DNA from: JALWZX01 sp964506905
GTDB taxonomy: Bacteria; Patescibacteriota; WWE3; 2-01-FULL-39-13
Direction: 5' to 3'
Assembly: GCA_964506905.1 (NCBI GenBank)
Contig: CAZDNW010000011.1
Span: forward strand, 1-11,053
Length of the DNA stretch: 11,053 nt
In this document: piece after piece, positions 1 through 6,134 of the stretch
How positions within the stretch are numbered: the first letter of the stretch is position 1
Layout: each line of letters opens with the position of its first letter
Notes under the pieces: model-generated
The model's input: only the letters and a program-made list of their open reading frames with translations
The model's database searches: none
Told to the model about the DNA's origin: nothing
Translations under genes and position numbers: made by a program

Positions 1-8
1 TTAATATT

Positions 9-17
9 TGTTATACT
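9..17 (+). promoter_or_regulatory. Candidate extended -10 promoter for nusA
   Basis: TG at 9-10, one base, then TATACT at 12-17 forms a TGn-TATACT extended -10 element, which would start transcription near position 24. Any -35 box lies before the window, so this is unconfirmed. I see no convincing promoter between the hairpin at 61-87 and the nusA ATG. This promoter or upstream read-through is therefore the likeliest source of nusA mRNA. Confidence 0.45.
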
Positions 18-19
18 AA

Positions 20-45
20 ACACAAGTTTAGACTTAAACTAGTGT
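20..45. promoter_or_regulatory. Palindrome at predicted nusA start site (operator-like or leader hairpin)
   Basis: ACAC (20-23) pairs with GTGT (42-45) and AGTTTA (25-30) pairs with TAAACT (35-40), around a GACT loop with a single A-A mismatch. Ten of eleven positions are complementary. The palindrome begins two bases after the -10 box, so it could bind a dimeric regulator as DNA or fold as the first hairpin of the leader RNA. The sequence alone does not decide between these. Confidence 0.4.
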
Positions 46-60
46 AATAATTTGTACTTC

Positions 61-87
61 GGTGAGCTCTGTCTCACCTTGTTTTTT
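61..87 (+). terminator. Terminator-like hairpin in nusA leader (attenuator or upstream terminator)
   Basis: GGTGAG (61-66) pairs perfectly with CTCACC (73-78) around the loop CTCTGT. It is followed by TTGTTTTTT at 79-87, the form of a short intrinsic terminator. It could end an upstream transcript. If transcription starts near 24, it would instead act as an attenuator controlling nusA, which fits NusA's known role in pausing and termination. The stem is only 6 bp, so efficiency may be partial. Confidence 0.55.
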
Positions 88-139
88 GAATTATGCCTAC
101 GACTATTAGTAAGCGTAATTCAACTAATACAAAAGAAAA

Positions 140-1621
140 ATGGCAATTACAGAATTTACAGCAGCATTAAATCAAGTTGCTAGCGAGAGAAACATTAATC
201 CAGAAGATGTTATTAATACGCTTAAAGAAGCTCTTGTGGCCGCGTATAAAAAAGACCATCCAGAAGTTTTAGAAGAAGAGGATTTAGAAGAAAGATTAAA
301 GGCAGATATAGATCCAGATACAGGGGAAATCAAAATTTTACTTGATGGTAAAGATGTTACACCTGCTGGATTTGGGCGAATTGCATCACAGACAGCAAAG
401 CAGGTAATTTTGCAAAAAATAAGAGAAGCAGAAAAGAATGCAATAGCAGAAGAATATAGAGAAAGAATAGGCACATTAACACAAGGGTTTATATTCAGAA
501 TAGATAACGATACAGTTGTTATGGATTTAGGTAAAACACATGGTATATTACCTGTTGCAGAACAAATTCCTCGAGAAAGATATTCTGTAAATCAAAAGTA
601 TAAAGTTTTAATTAAAGATGTTGTTACAGATGAAAAGTCAGGTGCATCAACAATTATTCTTTCACGAAGAGATCCGCTATTTATAGAAAAACTATTTGAA
701 CAAGAAGTACCAGAAATCACTAAGGGAATTGTAAAGATAGAAAGCATTGCAAGAGAAGCAGGTGAAAGAACAAAAGTTGCTGTTTCTTCAAGCGATTCCA
801 AAATTGACCCGTCTGGCGCATGTATTGGGCAAAAAGGTGTAAGAGTACAAGCAGTAACTGATGAATTAAATGGTGAAAAAATAGATATTATAAACTATAG
901 TAGTTCACCTGATAGATTTATAGCTGCTGCATTGGCGCCTGCACATGTCATTGATGTTGTTGTTAACACAGAAGAAAAAAGCGCATTAGTAAAAGTTGCA
1001 GAAGATCAACTATCGTTAGCAATTGGTAACAAAGGGCAAAACGCTAGACTTGCAGCAAAGTTAACAGGTTACAGAATAAGTATTGATGGCAGTGATGTGG
1101 TTGATATTACTCCAGAAACAACAGAAGAAGATATGAAAGATATGAAAATACCAGAAAAAGCACAGGTAAAAAACGATAAAGAGCTTGAAGATGAAGACAA
1201 GCAAATTGAAGAAATAACAGAAGCTCTAGAAGAGGCAGTAGGAGAAAAGGTTGCAGAAGAAGTAGCAGAAGAAATATTAGAAAAAGTTGAAGATGCTGGA
1301 GAAGTCAGAGAGGTGGCCGATGAAATAGAAGAAGAATTAGAAGAAGAGGCACAAGAAGCTCTAAAAGAAGCAGAAGAAATCCAAAAAGAAGCTGAAGAAA
1401 AAATGGTTGACGCAAAAACAAAAGAAGAGGCAAAAGAAATAAAAGAAAAAGCTGAAAAAAAAGAGGCGGAAAAATTAGAAGAAGCACAAATTAAAGAAAT
1501 AGAAAAAGATGCAGTTGAAGAAGTGGCAGAAAAAGTAGAAGATTTAGAAAACGAAAAAGAAGCAGAAAAACAAGACTTAACAGAAGAGGGTAAAAAAGAA
1601 AAAGATGATAAAAAGGAATAA
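140..1621 (+). CDS. nusA: Transcription termination/antitermination factor NusA
   Basis: NusA binds RNA polymerase and nascent RNA in the cytoplasm and modulates pausing, termination and antitermination. The RNA polymerase-binding N-terminal domain spans about residues 1-110, with a conserved stretch containing GRIASQTAKQVILQKIREAE. An S1 domain follows at about 114-180. KH1 has DPSGACIGQKG at 223-233 and KH2 has GNKG at 296-299 in the family context AIGNKGQNARLAAKLTGY. The conserved core ends near residue 325. The remaining ~165 residues are almost wholly Glu, Lys and Ala in coiled-coil-like heptads. They replace the acidic repeat domains of E. coli NusA and have no counterpart in the shorter B. 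subtilis protein. No Shine-Dalgarno precedes the ATG; the start is supported by the typical N-terminus (MAITEFTAALNQVA). infB follows after 31 bp and is probably co-transcribed. Confidence 0.97.
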   Translation: MAITEFTAALNQVASERNINPEDVINTLKEALVAAYKKDHPEVLEEEDLEERLKADIDPDTGEIKILLDGKDVTPAGFGRIASQTAKQVILQKIREAEKNAIAEEYRERIGTLTQGFIFRIDNDTVVMDLGKTHGILPVAEQIPRERYSVNQKYKVLIKDVVTDEKSGASTIILSRRDPLFIEKLFEQEVPEITKGIVKIESIAREAGERTKVAVSSSDSKIDPSGACIGQKGVRVQAVTDELNGEKIDIINYSSSPDRFIAAALAPAHVIDVVVNTEEKSALVKVAEDQLSLAIGNKGQNARLAAKLTGYRISIDGSDVVDITPETTEEDMKDMKIPEKAQVKNDKELEDEDKQIEEITEALEEAVGEKVAEEVAEEILEKVEDAGEVREVADEIEEELEEEAQEALKEAEEIQKEAEEKMVDAKTKEEAKEIKEKAEKKEAEKLEEAQIKEIEKDAVEEVAEKVEDLENEKEAEKQDLTEEGKKEKDDKKE

Positions 1622-1641
1622 AAGTAAAAAAGTTTATTTAT

Positions 1642-1646
1642 AAAGG
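1642..1646 (+). promoter_or_regulatory. Shine-Dalgarno site of infB
   Basis: AAAGG lies six bases before the infB ATG. An in-frame TAA at 1641-1643 rules out any earlier start. This is the only clear Shine-Dalgarno in the window, and it belongs to the gene most likely translated from inside a polycistronic mRNA. Confidence 0.6.
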
Positions 1647-1652
1647 TTTAAT

Positions 1653-3158
1653 ATGGCAAAAAAGAAAAAAGCGGTAAAGACAACAAAAGAATCAAAAATG
1701 TACAGGCCACCTATTGTGACGCTAATGGGACATGTTGATCACGGAAAGACTTCCCTACTTGATGCAATTAGGGAAACAAGATTAACGGCAAAAGAAGCTG
1801 GGGGTATTACACAGCATACGGCAGCCTATACTGTAGAAAAAGATGGGCAAAAAATAACTTTCATAGATACTCCAGGTCACGAAGCGTTTACCGAAATGAG
1901 AGCACGTGGTGGCAAAGCTGCAGATATTGTAATCTTAGTTGTGGCCGCTGATGATGGAGTAATGCCACAAACCAAAGAGGCGATAATGCATGCAAAAGCA
2001 GCCAAAGTTCCAATAATTGTAGCGATAAATAAAATAGATTTAGCAAACGCTGATGTAAATAAAGTAAAAAGACAGCTTTCAGAAAATGATATCTTAGTAG
2101 AAGGTTATGGTGGAGATGTGCCGGTTGTTGAAGTTTCTGCTTTAACAAAAAAGGGCATAGACGAACTTTTAGATGTAATAAATCTACTAGCAGAAATGAA
2201 CAAAGATACACTCGAAGCTGATAAAAACGCTAAACTAGAAGCTTTAATTATAGAGTCAATAAAAGATCAAAAAAAGGGTACATTAGTAAACGCGATTGTT
2301 AAAAATGGGACACTAAAACAAAGAGATGAAATAGTTGCAGGAAAGCAAGAAGCCAGAGTCAAACTGATAACAGATTCGTTTGGCAACAAATTACAAGAAG
2401 CTGTGCCAGGTGATGCAGTCGAGATATTGGGTTTTTCTGATATGCCTTATGTCGGTGATATTATTATGAGGAAATCCGAAGTAGATTTGTCAAAAGTGCA
2501 ACAAAGCCAAGAAAGTCAGGCAACAAAATCAGACACAAAAGAAATTTCTTCAGATGGCAAAAAAGTATTAAACCTTGTAATTAGGGCAGATACAATAGGA
2601 ACTCAAGAAGCACTTGTAAATTCCATAAATAAAATACATGTAGAAGATGCCGTACCTAATATAATATTCGCAGGCACAGGAGATATAAAAGAATCAGATG
2701 TATTACTTGCACAATCTTCGAAAGCATTGATATTTGCATTTAATGTTAAAGCATCCAAGTCTATGAAAGAATTAGCACTTGGTAAAAAAGTTTTAATTCG
2801 CGAACACACGATAATCTACCACCTACTTGAAGAAATTGAAGAAGCATTAGAAGGTGTATTAGAGATAGAAGAATCTAAAATTAGGGGCCGAGGACTAGTG
2901 ATAGAAAAATTTGTTTTACCAAAATCACAAATGATAGTTGCGGGTGTTTTAGTTGAAGCAGGTAGTTTTAAAGTCGGAGACAGAGTTGGTATATACAGAG
3001 ACGAGAAAATGGATGTTCCTATTCATGCATCAAAAATAAAAAGTTTGCATATAGGTCCAAAAGAAGTTGAAAAGGCTACAAAAGGCGAAGAAGTTGGGAT
3101 ATTATTAAAGCCACAAATAGAAGATATAGAGTTAGACGATATTATAGAAGTTCTTTAA
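1653..3158 (+). CDS. infB: Translation initiation factor IF-2, N-terminally short form
   Basis: IF2 is the GTPase that places initiator fMet-tRNA on the 30S subunit and promotes subunit joining. After a basic leader of about 17 residues comes the G domain: G1 GHVDHGKTS (26-34), G2 with Thr53 in GGITQHT, G3 DTPGH (72-76), G4 NKID (126-129) and G5 SAL (162-164). Domain II spans about 190-275. After a Ser/Gln/Lys linker (about 276-303) come domain III (about 305-400) and the fMet-tRNA-binding C2 domain (about 405-501). At 501 residues it is much shorter than the roughly 700-900 residues of many bacterial IF2 proteins, because the N-terminal region is essentially absent. All GTP-binding motifs are intact, so it should be functional. 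It lies directly after nusA, as in most bacteria, but the usual ylxR is missing between them and rbfA is missing after it. Confidence 0.97.
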   Translation: MAKKKKAVKTTKESKMYRPPIVTLMGHVDHGKTSLLDAIRETRLTAKEAGGITQHTAAYTVEKDGQKITFIDTPGHEAFTEMRARGGKAADIVILVVAADDGVMPQTKEAIMHAKAAKVPIIVAINKIDLANADVNKVKRQLSENDILVEGYGGDVPVVEVSALTKKGIDELLDVINLLAEMNKDTLEADKNAKLEALIIESIKDQKKGTLVNAIVKNGTLKQRDEIVAGKQEARVKLITDSFGNKLQEAVPGDAVEILGFSDMPYVGDIIMRKSEVDLSKVQQSQESQATKSDTKEISSDGKKVLNLVIRADTIGTQEALVNSINKIHVEDAVPNIIFAGTGDIKESDVLLAQSSKALIFAFNVKASKSMKELALGKKVLIREHTIIYHLLEEIEEALEGVLEIEESKIRGRGLVIEKFVLPKSQMIVAGVLVEAGSFKVGDRVGIYRDEKMDVPIHASKIKSLHIGPKEVEKATKGEEVGILLKPQIEDIELDDIIEVL

Positions 3159-3173
3159 ATCTATTCTCTTTCA

Positions 3174-3202
3174 TTGAATAAACCTTTATCTACTGATACT
3201 AT
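3174..3202 (+). promoter_or_regulatory. Candidate promoter of the first pilin-like gene
   Basis: TTGAAT (3174-3179) and TACTAT (3197-3202) are 17 bp apart. The ATG at 3209 follows the -10 box by six bases, so transcription would begin at or next to the start codon and give a leaderless mRNA. No Shine-Dalgarno is present. An in-frame TGA at 3194 makes this the first available ATG. Confidence 0.5.
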
Positions 3203-3208
3203 TTAAAT

Positions 3209-3796
3209 ATGGAAGAAGAAATCCTTAAAACCATTGATGACGGCACTAATCTAATTGAAATAAAACCACCTGAAGAACCAAAAAAGAAAAGGCCCTCAGG
3301 GTTGATATTTGGTACAATCGCGTTCTTTTCAGTCGTTTTTATAGGAATTTTAAGTTTGATGGGACTAATAGGCGTAAAAACTGTAACAAACCCTACTCAA
3401 CAATTCAGCTATGCAAATGATCAGAAGTTAGAAAAAGATGCAGAAAAAGTGATATATGCTTTAAATAGTTATTACGAGGAGTACAAGCAGCTGCCTTGGG
3501 ATGTTACATATGAATATTCACCGCCGGAAAAAATTGGTAACCCACCCAAATCAGTGAGAAGTTATAAGTGGATAAACGAACTAACAGGCACTTCAAAGCT
3601 TCGTAATCCAGAATTTTTGGGTTTAGATAAACTAGTAATTTGGACAGATAAAACAGCATCTGTAAATTCAATAAAGGTTTGTTTTACGCCGGATTCCGAA
3701 GATTATAAAAACATTGCAAATACAGATGAAGTTGGTAATTCAATAACAGAAGATGGAGAATCTGCAGTATATTATTGTGTCTTAAACAATAAATAG
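3209..3796 (+). CDS. Single-pass membrane protein with pilin-like ectodomain (paralog 1)
   Basis: I do not recognise a named family. The protein has a short acidic cytoplasmic N-terminus, a Lys/Arg stop (KKKR, 25-28), one transmembrane helix at about 31-56, and an exported domain of about 140 residues. After the helix, the pattern NPTQQ...A..VIYALNSYYEEYKQLPW resembles the long helix and following Tyr-Pro segment of type IV pilins and pseudopilins common in CPR genomes. There is no classical prepilin cleavage motif. It aligns with the two downstream genes through YKWINELT versus VWVDKLI, LVIW versus LVVWQ, VCF and the C-terminal YYCV. Cys158 and Cys190 match cysteines in both paralogs and may form a disulfide. 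It is the most divergent of the three. A role in a pilus-like or envelope assembly is inferred only. Confidence 0.7.
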   Translation: MEEEILKTIDDGTNLIEIKPPEEPKKKRPSGLIFGTIAFFSVVFIGILSLMGLIGVKTVTNPTQQFSYANDQKLEKDAEKVIYALNSYYEEYKQLPWDVTYEYSPPEKIGNPPKSVRSYKWINELTGTSKLRNPEFLGLDKLVIWTDKTASVNSIKVCFTPDSEDYKNIANTDEVGNSITEDGESAVYYCVLNNK

Positions 3797-3810
3797 TCAG
3801 CATTTAAAAG

Positions 3811-3853
3811 ATAAGTTTATTACTAAATGTAAATATTTCATGTAAAATATAAT
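3811..3853 (+). promoter_or_regulatory. Promoter region of paralog 2, shared with paralog 3
   Basis: The 14-mer ATGTAAAATATAAT at 3840-3853 recurs exactly at 4611-4624, and ATAAGTT at 3811-3817 recurs at 4587-4593. TATAAT at 3848-3853 ends seven bases before the ATG at 3861, so transcription would start about at the start codon. TAAAAT at 3843-3848 is an overlapping alternative. No good -35 box or Shine-Dalgarno is visible. Confidence 0.5.
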
Positions 3854-3860
3854 ATATATC

Positions 3861-4517
3861 ATGAAAGAAAAAATGAATCAGCCAACAACAAACAATGTAG
3901 ATAATAAAAACAGTAAAGATAAAATTCCTACAGTAGAAGTTGCGAGTTACGATGAGGTTGTGGGTAATGAAAAACCTAATCAGACCGCAGTGTCAACAGA
4001 ATCAAAAGGAAGTAAGAAGAAATTAATTATAGGTGTTGTAGCTTTAATGGGTTGTCTCTCGATTATTATTATTTCGCTTATTCTTGCTGGTACAGTTTTT
4101 ATGTCAATTAATCCAACAGCAAGAGTAAATGATTCAAAAGAAGTAGCACTTGAAAATCTTAGTATAGATTTGTTGAACGCCACGAATGTTTACAAAATAG
4201 ATTATGGCGAATATCCATGGGCCTCATTGCCCCCTGCACTACAACCGCAGATTGTTGGCAAAGAAGCAAAACCTATTAAAGATGCAGTATGGGTAGATAA
4301 ACTGATACAATCGGGAACATTAAAAAAGGAAATAACTGAGAAGGATGGGTTCGAAGACTTAGTGGTATGGCAATATCTAGACCGCACAGACCCGACAAAG
4401 AAATTGGTAAAAGTATGTTTTAAACCTGTTACATCAGAATGCAAAAAGAAAGCAGATACAACAAGTAAAGGGATTCCAGCAACTGAAAATGCCGTTTACT
4501 GTTGTGTGTCAAGGTAA
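3861..4517 (+). CDS. Single-pass membrane protein with pilin-like ectodomain (paralog 2)
   Basis: I do not recognise a named family. A hydrophilic cytoplasmic segment of 54 residues ends in SKGSKKK, followed by a long transmembrane helix (about 55-81). The exported domain begins INPTARVNDSKEVALENLS and continues into NVYKIDYGEYPW, a layout resembling the alpha helix and Tyr-Pro turn of CPR pilins and type II pseudopilins. Exported cysteines are C186, C194, C214 and C215. The cytoplasmic motif PTVEVASYDEVVGNEK is identical in the next gene, which suggests a conserved interior partner. By my hand alignment 163 of 218 residues match the next gene. The second Met (residue 5) is a possible alternative start, but the paralog has Thr there, which favours the first ATG. 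An in-frame TAA lies at 3843. Function is unknown; envelope or pilus-like assembly is a guess from the fold pattern. Confidence 0.72.
   Translation: MKEKMNQPTTNNVDNKNSKDKIPTVEVASYDEVVGNEKPNQTAVSTESKGSKKKLIIGVVALMGCLSIIIISLILAGTVFMSINPTARVNDSKEVALENLSIDLLNATNVYKIDYGEYPWASLPPALQPQIVGKEAKPIKDAVWVDKLIQSGTLKKEITEKDGFEDLVVWQYLDRTDPTKKLVKVCFKPVTSECKKKADTTSKGIPATENAVYCCVSR
4365..4483 (+). repeat. Near-identical paralog segment, copy 1 (matches 5133-5251)
   Basis: 4365-4423 matches 5133-5191 with one mismatch (C4385 versus A5153), and 4443-4483 matches 5211-5251 with none, at a constant offset of 768 bp. Identity at silent positions here contrasts with much greater divergence elsewhere in the two genes. 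This indicates recent tandem duplication, or gene conversion limited to the 3' part. Confidence 0.85.
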
Positions 4518-4590
4518 AAAAACACAAACAACATAAAATATTGATTTGAGGTTAATAACAAAGGCGCTAAATATAATTACAGGTGAATAA

Positions 4591-4624
4591 GTTACAAAGT
4601 GTGGTAAATAATGTAAAATATAAT
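4591..4624 (+). promoter_or_regulatory. Candidate leaderless promoter of paralog 3
   Basis: GTTACA (4591-4596) and TAAAAT (4614-4619) are 17 bp apart, and the ATG follows the latter by six bases. The overlapping TATAAT at 4619-4624 is too close to the ATG to serve as the -10 box unless an internal start is used. The 14-mer at 4611-4624 is identical to the one before paralog 2. No Shine-Dalgarno is present. A further TATAAT at 4572-4577 lacks a well-spaced -35. Confidence 0.45.
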
Positions 4625-4625
4625 T

Positions 4626-5285
4626 ATGGAAGAAAAAACGGATCAACCAATAACAAATAGTGCAAATAGCAAAGAAGATCAAACTAAAATGCCGACTGTA
4701 GAAGTTGCGAGTTATGACGAGGTTGTGGGTAACGAAAAAAAGTCCAGTCAGACCGCAGAGCCAACAGAATCAAAAGGTAGTAAAAAGAAATGGATAATAG
4801 GAGGTATAGCTTTGCTAGGTTGTTTGTCAATTATTATTATCCCGCTTATTCTTGCAGGTACAGTTTTTATGTCGGTTAAGCCGACATCAACACTTGACGG
4901 ATTAAAAGAAATGAATCAGAAGAATCTTAGTATAGATTTGTTGAACGCCGTCGAATTTTATAAAATAGATCATGGTGAATATCCATGGGCATCTTTACCT
5001 CCTGCATTACAACCGCAAACTGTTGGAAAAAGAGCCAAGCCTATTGGGAATGCGGTATGGGTAGATAAACTAATACAAACAGGCACCATATCTAAAGATT
5101 TTGTGCAAAAAGAAGGGTCGCAAGATTTAGTAGTATGGCAATATCTAGACCGAACAGACCCGACAAAGAAATTGGTAAAAGTATGTTTTAAGCCCATTAC
5201 GCCAGAATGTAAAAAGAAAGCAGATACAACAAGTAAAGGGATTCCAGCAACAGCAAATGCCGTTTACTGTTGTGTATCGAGATAA
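4626..5285 (+). CDS. Single-pass membrane protein with pilin-like ectodomain (paralog 3)
   Basis: This is a tandem copy of the preceding gene with one extra codon (KK before SSQTAE), which gives 219 residues. The layout is the same: cytoplasmic segment 1-55 with the identical PTVEVASYDEVVGNEK motif, Lys-rich SKGSKKK, transmembrane helix at about 56-82, then an exported pilin-like domain with VEFYKIDHGEYPWASLPPAL and the C-terminal NAVYCCVSR. Divergence is concentrated at residues 1-24, just after the membrane helix (TSTLDGLKEMNQK) and in the loop around TISKDFVQKEGSQ. The VWVDKLIQ, LVVWQYLDRTDP and KVCFKP blocks are nearly unchanged. That pattern suits two subunits keeping a shared fold but differing at partner-facing or surface loops; this is inference. 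Only the fold resemblance to pilins/pseudopilins points to a function. Confidence 0.72.
   Translation: MEEKTDQPITNSANSKEDQTKMPTVEVASYDEVVGNEKKSSQTAEPTESKGSKKKWIIGGIALLGCLSIIIIPLILAGTVFMSVKPTSTLDGLKEMNQKNLSIDLLNAVEFYKIDHGEYPWASLPPALQPQTVGKRAKPIGNAVWVDKLIQTGTISKDFVQKEGSQDLVVWQYLDRTDPTKKLVKVCFKPITPECKKKADTTSKGIPATANAVYCCVSR
5133..5251 (+). repeat. Near-identical paralog segment, copy 2 (matches 4365-4483)
   Basis: This is the partner of the segment in the preceding gene, offset by 768 bp with no indel. Such a direct repeat could support recombination that deletes or fuses the two genes. Confidence 0.85.
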
Positions 5286-5340
5286 ATTAGTGGTCTAGAA
5301 AACGACAAGGTCACACAAGCCATCTGAATTAAATTATAGG

Positions 5341-5368
5341 TTGCTTTTTGCCCAAAATAATGTATAAT
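5341..5368 (+). promoter_or_regulatory. Promoter of the DHH-like gene
   Basis: TTGCTT (5341-5346) and a perfect TATAAT (5363-5368) are 16 bp apart, which predicts a start near 5375 and a leader of about 58 bases before the ATG at 5433. Unlike its neighbours, this gene would have a real 5' leader, yet I see no Shine-Dalgarno in it. Confidence 0.6.
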
Positions 5369-5432
5369 ACACACGATACAAGGTAATTGATAGTAGCATT
5401 ATCTCAAAATCCCTCTGCCAAAAATAAAAACT

Positions 5433-6086
5433 ATGACACTTGATAGAAAAGAACATATTGCAGAATTGATAAAGAAAGCAAATAAAGTAGCAATTGTTAC
5501 AGCACCCAGGGGTGTAGACATATTGGCGTCTGCTATGGCGTTGGCAGAATATATTGACCACGAATACAACAAAAAAAATGATGTAATATATGCAACTAAA
5601 AACGCATCTCAAATACAAGAATTACCGCATGATTTCCCTGCAACAAAAAAAATATTAAATGACATCGAAAAAAGAACTTTAAAGGTAAAAATAAATTATG
5701 CGGGAACCGAAATAGAAACTATAGATTATTATAAAGAAGACGATGAAACACTTATACTAGATATTAAGCCAATAGATGGAAAATTCAAACCCGAAGAAAG
5801 AATAAAGTACGAGGTAAAAGGCGGTAAATATGATTTATATATAACATTAGGGATTGAATCGTTAGAAGAGCTAGAAAGAAATATATCTATAACAAAAGAA
5901 GAAGCAGAAAATACAGATATAATTAACATAGACTTGTCAAAAGATAATAAAAGATACGGAAAGGTAAATGTAATATATCCAGAGGCAGATTCTTATGTGT
6001 CGTTATTACTTTCAAAATTTGGCGAATGGAATTACACGCCAAATAAAGATGTCAGTCAAATGCTACTCTTTGCTTTAACAAGATAA
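5433..6086 (+). CDS. DHH-phosphoesterase-like protein with decayed active site
   Basis: The N-terminus (KKANKVAIVTAPRGVDILASAMALAEYI) has the strand-loop-helix form of the first motif of DHH proteins such as NrnA and RecJ, normally THxxPDxDaxGSaLAL. Here the His is Ala24 and one Asp is lost; only Asp29 remains. The middle has the pattern YDLYITLGIESLEELER, then INIDLSKDNKRYGKVNV, which corresponds to the family's NIDHHxxNxxFG. The defining DHH is therefore D167-L168-S169, and both His residues are missing. The protein ends shortly after the DHH domain, with no DHHA1 substrate-binding domain. It is probably not an active nano-RNA/pAp phosphatase; binding or scaffolding is possible. A DHH gene between infB/rbfA and rpsO is a common arrangement in small genomes, which supports the assignment. 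The family call rests on motif pattern, not a search. It has its own promoter upstream, and no other in-frame ATG precedes the start. Confidence 0.68.
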   Translation: MTLDRKEHIAELIKKANKVAIVTAPRGVDILASAMALAEYIDHEYNKKNDVIYATKNASQIQELPHDFPATKKILNDIEKRTLKVKINYAGTEIETIDYYKEDDETLILDIKPIDGKFKPEERIKYEVKGGKYDLYITLGIESLEELERNISITKEEAENTDIINIDLSKDNKRYGKVNVIYPEADSYVSLLLSKFGEWNYTPNKDVSQMLLFALTR

Positions 6087-6094
6087 ATGATCTA

Positions 6095-6123
6095 TTGATT
6101 TCCCTATCTAATACTGCTAGAAT
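6095..6123 (+). promoter_or_regulatory. Promoter of rpsO with extended -10
   Basis: TTGATT (6095-6100), a 17-bp spacer, then TGC-TAGAAT (6115-6123) makes a well-formed -35/extended -10 promoter. The predicted start near 6130 leaves only about five bases before the ATG at 6135, with no room for a Shine-Dalgarno. It begins just after the stop codon of the preceding gene. Confidence 0.65.
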
Positions 6124-6134
6124 ACCTTCGTATT

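Noticed and set aside
104..129. TATTAGT (104-110) pairing with ACTAATA (123-129) just before nusA.
   Set aside because: It is a seven-pair, entirely weak AT stem with a 12-base loop in AT-rich DNA and is likely coincidental.
93..170. A 25-codon open frame starting ATG at 93 in the nusA leader and overlapping the nusA start.
   Set aside because: It has no ribosome binding site, runs out of frame into nusA and has no recognisable sequence, so chance is the simplest reading.
1888..2211. Minus-strand open frame inside infB.
   Set aside because: It overlaps the conserved IF2 G domain entirely and gives a Leu/His-rich sequence typical of an antisense shadow.
3801..3829. CATTTA/TAAATG inverted repeat after the first pilin-like gene as a terminator.
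   Set aside because: The stem is six mostly A-T pairs with a 17-base loop and no T-tract, too weak to support.
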